NCBI GenBank assembly: GCA_032718475.1
Contig: JAUCBJ010006344.1
Span: forward strand, 1 to 21,136
Length of the DNA stretch: 21,136 bases
Direction: 5' to 3'
Origin: Nemertoderma westbladi
Taxonomy: Eukaryota > Xenacoelomorpha > Nemertodermatida > Nemertodermatidae
Of this stretch, positions 1-9,300 are shown in pieces. A model generated the notes under the pieces. That model did no database searches. It saw only the letters and a program-made list of their open reading frames with translations, and was not told the DNA's origin. How positions within the stretch are numbered: position 1 is the first letter of the stretch; every line of letters starts with the position of its first letter. The translations under genes and the position numbers were made by a program.

Positions 1-80
1 ATAATAAAAAAAATATTAACTAAACTGCAGGCATATTAATGTTAGCCATTACATAATGGTCACGCGCCGCTTTACAACTA
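1..80. other. Unique left flank of the 66-bp array
   Basis: AT-rich sequence with no tandem copies and no recognisable gene. It is either 3' flank or further intron of the minus-strand ankyrin gene. On the minus strand I see no clear AATAAA poly(A) signal here. Confidence 0.5.
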
Positions 81-105
81 CCCCCCCCCCCCCCCCCCCC
101 CCCCC
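81..105. repeat. Poly-C run, 25 bases
   Basis: An uninterrupted run of 25 C, followed by GCCCACCCCC that merges into the first degenerate copy of the 66-bp array. It reads as poly-G on the gene's strand. It is one of four long G/C homopolymers in the window; the exact length depends on sequencing accuracy. Confidence 0.9.
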
Positions 106-364
106 GCCCACCCCCGTAAAAGAGTACATGCAGTGGGCTGTTACCGTCTGTGTCTCTCGTGTTTAAACTAACCGCCTCCCCGTAACAGCGTACGTGCAGT
201 TGGCTTTTACCGTCTGTGTCTCTCGTATTTAAACTAACCGCCTCCCCGTAACAGCGTACATGCAGTGGGCTGTTACCGCCTGTGTCTCTCGTATTTAAAC
301 TAACCGCCTCCCCGTAACAGCGTACATGCAGTGGGCTGTTACCGTCTGTGTCTCTCGTATTTAA
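106..364 (-). repeat. 66-bp coding minisatellite, left segment (about 3.9 copies)
   Basis: Tandem 66-bp units, each with the landmarks CCGCCTCCCCGTAACAG, CATGCAGTGGGCTGTTAC and TGTGTCTCTCGTATTTAAAC. Read on the minus strand each unit is 22 codons, containing NSPLHVRCYGEAVSLNTRDT or close variants, a shortened ankyrin-like repeat. The frame stays open through these copies. This segment is continuous with the array at 1106-3200 and was separated from it by the TTAA element at 365-1101. An open frame starting at an ATG in the transposon end and running through a proline tract encoded by poly-G is a by-product, not a gene. Confidence 0.92.
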
Positions 365-1101
365 GGGGTGGGGGGGGGGGGGGGGGGGGGGGGGGGGGTA
401 CACCATTTTCGGACAACTCTTCGATTTATCATTCTCAGCATTTCAAAATTGTTTGATTTTGGCTAAAATTTGGCATATAGGTGCCTAAGATGCTATTCTA
501 CATGACAGGTCAGAAAATTTTTTTTTTCGCTATTTAATATTAGTTAATACTAGTTAACAACAAAAAAAACTTGGTTGCGCTTAATACCCCAAAGGCTTTT
601 TCAGTTTTGAATCAAATCACATGAAAGTTTTTTTATATGATAGATCAAAGATGGGGCAACATAACTATCAGGTGAAATTTTGTTAAAATAATTCTGCACC
701 GCTAGGTGGCGCTGCAAATTTATGCACATTTTTAGGTTTTTTATAAATAGTATTAAATTTTATTAACAAAAAATTTCGAAAAGTTGCCTGATACTTTTAT
801 GCAGGGTGGCTATCTAGACACCCACAGGAAGTTTCAGACTAATTACTCAAAAATTGTAGAAGTAGTAGGGTTTTGAAGTTGACAATTTCATGAAAAAAAT
901 ATTTGGAGATAATCGACCTTTCATTATACATAGTAATAGTAATTTCAATAGGATTCCGTAATTGGAAATTTACATAACTTGAAAACTAAAAGAGCTATTA
1001 AATAGCGGTTTTAAGATTTAGAAACACCATTCAATGGTGCATTACAATAGACCATAAAAAAAATTTCGACATATTTTGGACCAAAATGGTGTACCCCCCC
1101 C
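365..1101. mobile_element. Non-autonomous TTAA-specific DNA transposon (737 bp)
   Basis: The element is bounded by TTAA at 361-364 and 1102-1105. Removing it and one TTAA restores an intact 66-bp array unit, so this is a precise insertion with a 4-bp target duplication. The ends are inverted: left is a G run, then GTACACCATTTT; right is AAAATGGTGTAC followed by eight C. The left G run has grown to GGGGT plus 29 G (365-398). The interior is AT-rich with no open frame, so any transposase must come from elsewhere. TTAA duplication is the habit of the piggyBac and Kolobok superfamilies; I cannot choose between them from the ends alone. The insertion is younger than the array unit it interrupts. 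Confidence 0.88.
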
Positions 1102-1105
1102 TTAA

Positions 1106-3200
1106 ACTAACCGCCTCCCCGTAACAGCGTACATGCAGTGGGCTGTTACCGCCTGTGTCTCTCGTATTTAAACTAACCGCCTCCCCGTAACAGCGTACAT
1201 GCAGTGGGCTGTTACCGCTGTGTCTCTCGTATTTAAACTAACCGCCTCCCCGTAACAGCGTACATGCAGTGGGCTGTTACCGCCTGTGTCTCTCGTATTT
1301 AAACTAACCGCCTCCCCGTAACAGCGTACGTGCAGTTGGCTTTTACCGTCTGTGTCTCTCGTGTTTAAACTAACCGCCTCCCCGTAACAGCGTACATGCA
1401 GTGGGCTGTTACCGCCTGTGTCTCTCGTATTTAAACTAACCGCCTCCCCGTAACAGCGTACGTGCAGTTGGCTTTTACCGTCTGTGTCTCTCGTGTTTAA
1501 ACTAACCGCCTCCCCGTAACAGCGTACATGCAGTGGGCTGTTACCGTCTGTGTCTCTCGTATTTAAACTAACCGCCTCCCCGTAACAGAGTACATGCAGT
1601 GGGCTGTTACCGCCTGTGTCTCTCGTATTTCAACTAACCGCCTCCCCGTAACAGCGTACATGCAGTGGGCTGTTACCGTCTGTGTCTCTCGTATTTAAAC
1701 TAACCGCCTCCCCGTAACAGCGTACATGCAGTGGGCTGTTACCGCCTGTGTCTCTCGTATTTAAACTAACCGCCTCCCCGTAACAGCGTACATGCAGTGG
1801 GCTGTTACCGTCTGTGTCTCTCGTATTTAAACTAACCGCCTCCCCGTAACAGCGTACATGCAGTGGGCTGTTACCGCCTGTGTCTCTCGTATTTAAACTA
1901 ACCGCCTCCCCGTAACAGCGTACATGCAGTGGGCTGTTACCGCCTGTGTCTCTCGTGTTTAAACTAACCGCCTCCCCGTAACAGCGTACATGCAGTGGGC
2001 TGTTACCGCCTGTGTCTCTCGTATTTCAACTAACCGCCTCCCCGTAACAGCGTACGTGCAGTGGGCTGTTACCGTCTGTGTCTCTCGTATTTAAACTAAC
2101 CGCCTCCCCGTAACAGCGTACGTGCAGTTGGCTTTTACCGTCTGTGTCTCTCGTGTTTAAACTAACCGCCTCCCCGTAGCAACGTACGTGCAGTGGGCTG
2201 TTACCGTCTGTGTCTCTCGTATTTAAACTAACCGCCTCCCCGTAACAGAGTACATGCAGTGGGCTGTTACCGCCTGTGTCTCTCGTATTTAAACTAACCG
2301 CCTCCCCGTAACAGCGTACATGCAGTGGGCTGTTACTGCCTGTGTCTCTCGTATTTAAACTAACCGCCTCCCCGTAACAGCGTACATGCAGTGGGCTGTT
2401 ACTGTATGTGTCTCTCGTATTTAAACTAACCGTCTCCCCGTAACAGCGTACATGCAGTGGGCTGTTACCGCCTGTGTCTCTCGTATTTCAACTAACCGCC
2501 TCCCCGTAACAGCGTACATGCAGTGGGCTGTTACCGCCTGTGTCTCTCGTGTTTAAACTAACCGCCTCCCCGTAACAGCGTACGTGCAGTGGGCTGTTAC
2601 CGTCTGTGTCTCTCGTATTTAAACTAACCGCCTCCCCGTAACAGCGTACATGCAGTGGGCTGTTACCGCCTGTGTCTCTCGTATTTCAACTAACCGCCTC
2701 CCCGTAACAGCGTACGTGCAGTTGGCTTTTACCGTCTGTGTCTCTCGTATTTAAACTAACCGCCTCCCCGTAACAGCATACGTGCAGTGGGCTGTTACCG
2801 TCTGTGTCTCTCGTATTTAAACTAACCGCCTCCCCGTAACAGCATACGTGCAGTGGGCTGTTACCGTCTGTGTCTCTCGTATTTAAACTAACCGCCTCCC
2901 CGTAACAGAGTACATGCAGTGGGCTGTTACCGCCTGTGTCTCTCGTATTTAAACTAACCGCCTCCCCTTAACAGCGTACATGCAGTGGGCTGTTACTGCC
3001 TGTGTCTCTCGTATTTAAACTAACCGCCTCCCCGTAACAGCGTACATGCAGTGGGCTGTTACTCTCTGTGTCTCTCGTATTTAAACTAACCGCCTCCCCG
3101 TAACAGCGTACGTGCAGTGGGCTGTTACCATCTGTGTCTCTCGTATTTAAACTAACCGCCTCCCCGTAACAGCGCACGTGCAGTGGGCTGTTACCGTCTG
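1106..3200 (-). repeat. 66-bp coding minisatellite, main segment (about 32 copies)
   Basis: Nearly identical 66-bp units in head-to-tail order. They merge on the right with the last recognised exon at GTTACCGTCTG (ending 3200), where the unique ankyrin codons begin. Each unit reads on the minus strand as 22 residues; canonical ankyrin repeats are about 33, and the missing stretch corresponds roughly to the second helix. Most copies are open, but several are broken. A TAA occurs at 2970-2968, where TAC became TAA. TGA occurs at 2688-2686, 2490-2488, 2028-2026 and 1632-1630, where TTA became TGA, at spacings of 3, 7 and 6 units. One copy near 1217 has lost a single base. The array is therefore not one long coding exon, although it clearly derives from coding sequence. 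Confidence 0.95.
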
Positions 3201-3312
3201 CATCCGTCGCATTCACTTCGGCTCCGGTTTCGACCAACGCGCGGATGACCTCTAGGTCAGCGCTCCGGTGTAGCGGTGTAGCACCGCGATAGTCGTGGAT
3301 GTTTACATCGAC
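2968..3312 (-). CDS. Ankyrin-repeat exon 5, possibly terminal (reads into the 66-bp array)
   Basis: Acceptor CTGTTACAG lies at 3321-3313 and the exon starts GTC GAT GTA AAC in phase 0, matching the phase-0 donor at 14207. The junction reads LLSEQ-VDVNIHDYRGATPLH, a natural ankyrin linker. One repeat (RGATPLHRSADLEVIRALVE) is followed by TGAEVNATDADGNSPLHVRC and then three further 22-residue array units. The first stop is TAA at 2970-2968, one base away from the TAC found in sister units. About 114 residues are encoded. The true end is uncertain: a weak GTTAGT donor exists in every array unit, so splicing to exons beyond the left edge is possible. The frame to the right stays open through three 42-bp intron units before meeting stops. 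Gene membership is well supported; the C-terminus is not. Confidence 0.75.
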   Translation of the reverse strand, partial: VDVNIHDYRGATPLHRSADLEVIRALVETGAEVNATDADGNSPLHVRCYGEAVSLNTRDTDGNSPLHVRCYGEAVSLNTRDTESNSPLHVRCYGEAVSLNTRDTGSNSPLHVRC

Positions 3313-6300
3313 CTGTAACAGATAGTTACCTATTGTAGTTGCAGTTACATCGATCTGTAACAGATAGTTACCTATTTTAGTTACAGTTACATCGACTTGT
3401 AACAGATAGTTACCTATTTTAGTTACAGTTACATCGACCTGTAACAGATAGTTACAGTACCTATTGTAGTTGCAGTTACATCGATCTGTAACAGATAGTT
3501 ACAGTACCTATTGTAGTTGCAGTTACATCGACCAGTAAGAGATAGTTACCTATTTTAGTTACAGTTACATCGACTTGTAACAGATAGTTACCTATTTTAG
3601 TTACAGTTACATCGACTTGTAACAGATAGTTACAGTACCTATTGTAGTTGCAGTTACATCGATCTGTAACAGATAGTTACCTATTTTAGTTACAGTTACA
3701 TCGACCTGTAACAGATAGTTACAGTACCTATTTAGTTACAGTTACATCGACCTGTAACAGATAGTTACAGTACCTATTGTAGTTGCAGTTACATCGACCT
3801 GTAACAGATAGTTACAGTACCTATTGTAGTTGCAGTTACATCGATCTGTAACAGATAGTAACCTATTGTAGTTGCAGTTACATCGACCTGTAACATATAG
3901 TTACCTATTTTAGTTACAGTTACATCGACCTGTAACAGATAGTTACCTATTGTAGTTGCAGTTACATCGACCTGTAACAGATAGTTACCTATTTTAGTTA
4001 CAGTTACATCGACCTGTAACAGATAGTTACAGTACCTATTGTAGTTGCAGTTACATCGATCTGTAACAGATAGTAACCTATTGTAGTTGCAGTTACATCG
4101 ACCTGTAACATATAGTTACCTAATTTAGTTACAGTTACATCGACCTGTAACAGATAGTTACCTATTTTAGTTACAGTTACATCGACCTGTAACAGATAGT
4201 TACAGTACCTATTGTAGTTGCAGTTACATCGATCTGTAACAGATAGTTACAGTACCTATTGTAGTTGCAGTTACATCGACCAGTAAGAGATAGTTACCTA
4301 TTTTAGTTACAGTTACATCGACTTGTAACAGATAGTTACCTATTTTAGTTACAGTTACATCGACCTGTAACAGATAGTTACAGTACCTATTGTAGTTGCA
4401 GTTACATCGACCAGTAAGAGATAGTTACCTATTTTAGTTACAGTTACATCGACTTGTAACAGATAGTTACCTATTTTAGTTACAGTTACATCGACCTGTA
4501 ACAGATAGTTACAGTACCTATTGTAGTTGCAGTTACATCGACCAGTAAGAGATAGTTACCTATTTTAGTTACAGTTACATCGACTTGTAACAGATAGTTA
4601 CCTATTTTAGTTACAGTTACATCGACCTGTAACAGATAGTTACCTATTTTAGTTACAGTTACATCGACCTGTAACAGATAGTTACAGTACCTATTGTAGT
4701 TGCAGTTACATCGATCTGTAACAGATAGTAACCTATTGTAGTTGCAGTTACATCGACCAGTAAGAGATAGTTACCTATTTTAGTTACAGTTACATCGACT
4801 TGTAACAGATAGTTACCTATTTTAGTTACAGTTACATCGACCTGTAACAGATAGTTACAGTACCTATTGTAGTTGCAGTTACATCGACCAGTAAGAGATA
4901 GTTACCTATTTTAGTTACAGTTACATCGACTTGTAACAGATAGTTACCTATTTTAGTTACAGTTACATCGACCTGTAACAGATAGTTACAGTACCTATTG
5001 TAGTTGCAGTTACATCGATCTGTAACAGATAGTAACCTATTGTAGTTGAAGTTACATCGACCTGTAACATATAGTTACCTATTTTAGTTACAGTTACATC
5101 GACCTGTAACAGATAGTTACCTATTGTAGTTGCAGTTACATCGACCTGTAACAGATAGTTACCTATTTTAGTTACAGTTACATCGACCTGTAACAGATAG
5201 TTACAGTACCTATTGTAGTTGCAGTTACATCGATCTGTAACAGATAGTAACCTATTGTAGTTGCAGTTACATCGACCTGTAACATATAGTTACCTAATTT
5301 AGTTACAGTTACATCGACCTGTAACAGATAGTTACCTATTTTAGTTACAGTTACATCGACCTGTAACAGATAGTTACCTATTTTAGTTACAGTTACATCG
5401 ACCTGTAACAGATAGTTACAGTACCTATTGTAGTTGCAGTTACATCGATCTGTAACAGATAGTAACCTATTGTAGTTGCAGTTACATCGATCTGTAACAG
5501 ATAGTTACCTATTTTAGTTACAGTTACATCGACCTGTAAAAGATAGTTACAGTATCTATTGTAGTTGCAGTTACATCGATCTGTAACAGATAGTAACCTA
5601 TTGTAGATGCAGTTACATCGACCTGTAACAGATAGTTACCTATTTTAGTTACAGTTACATCGACCTGTAACAGATAGTTACCTATTTTAGTTACAGTTAC
5701 ATCGACCTGTAACAGATAGTTACCTATTTCAGTTACAGTTACATCGACCTGTAACAGATAGTTACAGTACCTATTGTAGTTGCAGTTACAGCGATCTGTA
5801 ACATATAGTTACCTATTTTAGTTACAGTTACATCGACCTGTAACAGATAGTTACCTATTTCAGTTACAGTTACATCGACCTGTAACAGATAGTTACAGTA
5901 CCTATTGTAGTTGCAGTTACATCGACCAGTAAGAGATAGTTACCTATTGTAGTTGCAGTTACATCGACCTGTAACATATAGTTACCTATTTTAGTTACAG
6001 TTACATCGACCTGTAACAGATAGTTACCTATTTCAGTTACAGTTACATCGACCTGTAACAGATAGTTACAGTACCTATTGTAGTTGCAGTTACATCGACC
6101 ATTAAGAGATAGTTACCTATTGTAGTTGCAGTTACATCGACCTGTAACAGATAGTTACCTATTTTAGTTACAGTTACATCGACTTGTAACAGATAGTTAC
6201 AGTACCTATTGTAGTTGCAGTTACATCGATCTGTAACAGATAGTTACCTATTTTAGTTACAGTTACATCGACCTGTAACAGATAGTTACAGTACCTATTG

Positions 6301-9300
6301 TAGTTGCAGTTACATCGATCTGTAACAGATAGTTACAGTACCTATTTAGTTACAGTTACATCGACCTGTAACAGATAGTTACAGTACCTATTGTAGTTGC
6401 AGTTACATCGACCTGTAACAGATAGTTACAGTACCTATTTAGTTACAGTTACATCGACCTGTAACAGATAGTTACAGTACCTATTGTAGTTGTAGTTACA
6501 TCGACCTGTAACAGATAGTTACAGTACCTATTGTAGTTACAGTTACATCGACCTGTAACAGATAGTTACCTATTTTAGTTACAGTTACATCGACTTGTAA
6601 CAGATAGTTACAGTACCTATTGTAGTTGCAGTTACATCGATCTGTAACAGATAGTTACCTATTTTAGTTACAGTTACATCGACCTGTAACAGATAGTTAC
6701 AGTACCTATTGTAGTTGCAGTTACATCGATCTGTAACAGATAGTTACAGTACCTATTTAGTTACAGTTACATCGACCTGTAACAGATAGTCACAGTACCT
6801 ATTTAGTTACAGTTACATCGACCTGTAACAGATAGTTACAGTACCTATTGTAGTTGCAGTTACATCGACCTGTAACAGATAGTTACAGTACCTATTTAGT
6901 TACAGTTACATCGACCTGTAACAAATAGTTACAGTACCTATTGTAGTTGCAGTTACATCGATCTGTAACAGATAGTTACAGTACCTATTTAGTTACAGTT
7001 ACATCGACCTGTAACAGATAGTTACAGTACCTATTGTAGTTGCAGTTACATCGACCTGTAACAGATAGTTACAGTACCTATTTTAGTTACAGTTACATCG
7101 ACCTGTAACAGATAGTTACAGTACCTATTGTAGTTGCAGTTACATCGATCTGTAACAGATAGTTACAGTACCTATTTAGTTACAGTTACATCGACCTGTA
7201 ACAGATAGTTACAGTACCTATTGTAGTTGCAGTTACATCGACCTGTAACAGATAGTTACAGTACCTATTTAGTTACAGTTACATCGACCTGTAACAGATA
7301 GTTACAGTACCTATTGTAGTTGCAGTTACATCGACCTGTAACAGATAGTTACAGTACCTATTGTAGTTGCAGTTACATCGACCTGTAACAGATAGTTACA
7401 GTACCTATTTTAGTTACAGTTACATCGACCTGTAACAGATAGTTACCTATTTTAGTTACAGTTACATCGACTTGTAACAGATAGTTACAGTACCTATTGT
7501 AGTTGCAGTTACATCGATCTGTAACAGATAGTTACCTATTTTAGTTACAGTTACATCGACCTGTAACAGATAGTTACAGTACCTATTGTAGTTGCAGTTA
7601 CATCGATCTGTAACAGATAGTTACAGTACCTATTTAGTTACAGTTACATCGACCTGTAACAGATAGTTACAGTACCTATTTAGTTACAGTTACATCGACC
7701 TGTAACAGATAGTTACAGTACCTATTGTAGTTGCAGTTACATCGATCTGTAACAGATAGTTACCTATTTTAGTTACAGTTACATCGACCTGTAACAGATA
7801 GTTACAGTACCTATTGTAGTTGCAGTTACATCGATCTGTAACAGATAGTTACAGTACCTATTTAGTTACAGTTACATCGACCTGTAACAGATAGTTACAG
7901 TACCTATTGTAGTTGCAGTTACATCGACCTGTAACAGATAGTTACAGTACCTATTTAGTTACAGTTACATCGACCTGTAACAGATAGTTACAGTACCTAT
8001 TGTAGTTGCAGTTACATCGACCTGTAACAGATAGTTACAGTACCTATTGTAGTTGCAGTTACATCGACCTGTAACAGATAGTTACCTATTTTAGTTACAG
8101 TTACATCGACTTGTAACAGATAGTTACAGTACCTATTGTAGTTGCAGTTACATCGATCTGTAACAGATAGTTACCTATTTTAGTTACAGTTACATCGACC
8201 TGTAACAGATAGTTACAGTACCTATTGTAGTTGCAGTTACATCGATCTGTAACAGATAGTTACAGTACCTATTTAGTTACAGTTACATCGACCTGTAGCA
8301 GATAGTTACAGTACCTATTTAGTTACAGTTACATCGCCCTGTAACAGATAGTTACAGTACCTATTTAGTTACAGTTACATCGACCTGTAACAGATAGTTA
8401 CAGTACCTATTTAGTTACAGTTACATCGACCTGTAACAGATAGTTACAGTACCTATTGTAGTTGCAGTTACATCGACCTGTAACAGATAGTTACAGTACC
8501 TATTTAGTTACAGTTACATCGACCTGTAACAGATAGTTACAGTACCTATTGTAGTTGCAGTTACATCGATCTGTAACAGATAGTTACAGTACCTATTTAG
8601 TTACAGTTACATCGACCTGTAACAGATAGTTACAGTACCTATTTTAGTTACAGTTACATCGACCTGTAACAGATAGTTACAGTACCTATTGTAGTTGCAG
8701 TTACATCGACCTGTAACAGATAGTTACAGTACCTATTTAGTTACAGTTACATCGACCTGTAACAGATAGTTACAGTACCTATTGTAGTTGCAGTTACATC
8801 GACCTGTAACAGATAGTTACAGTACCTATTTTAGTTACAGTTACATCGACCTGTAACAGATAGTTACCTATTTTAGTTACAATTACATCGACTTGTAACA
8901 GATAGTTACAGTACCTATTGTAGTTGCAGTTACATCGACCTGTAACAGATAGTTACGGTACCTATTTTAGTTACAGTTACATCGACCTGTAACAAATAGT
9001 TACAGTACCTATTGTAGTTGCAGTTACATCGACCTGTAACAGATAGTTACAGTACCTATTTAGTTACAGTTACATCGACCTGTAACAAATAGTTACAGTA
9101 CCTATTGTAGTTGCAGTTACATCGATCTGTAACAGATAGTTACAGTACCTATTTAGTTACAGTTACATCGACCTGTAACAGATAGTTACAGTACCTATTG
9201 TAGTTGCAGTTACATCGACCTGTAACAGATAGTTACAGTACCTATTTTAGTTACAGTTACATCGACCTGTAACAGATAGTTACAGTACCTATTGTAGTTG

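Noticed and set aside
20-406. Open frame with a proline tract followed by ankyrin-like repeats on the minus strand
   Set aside because: Its start codon and proline tract come from the transposon end and its G run, so it is a chance fusion across an insertion boundary.
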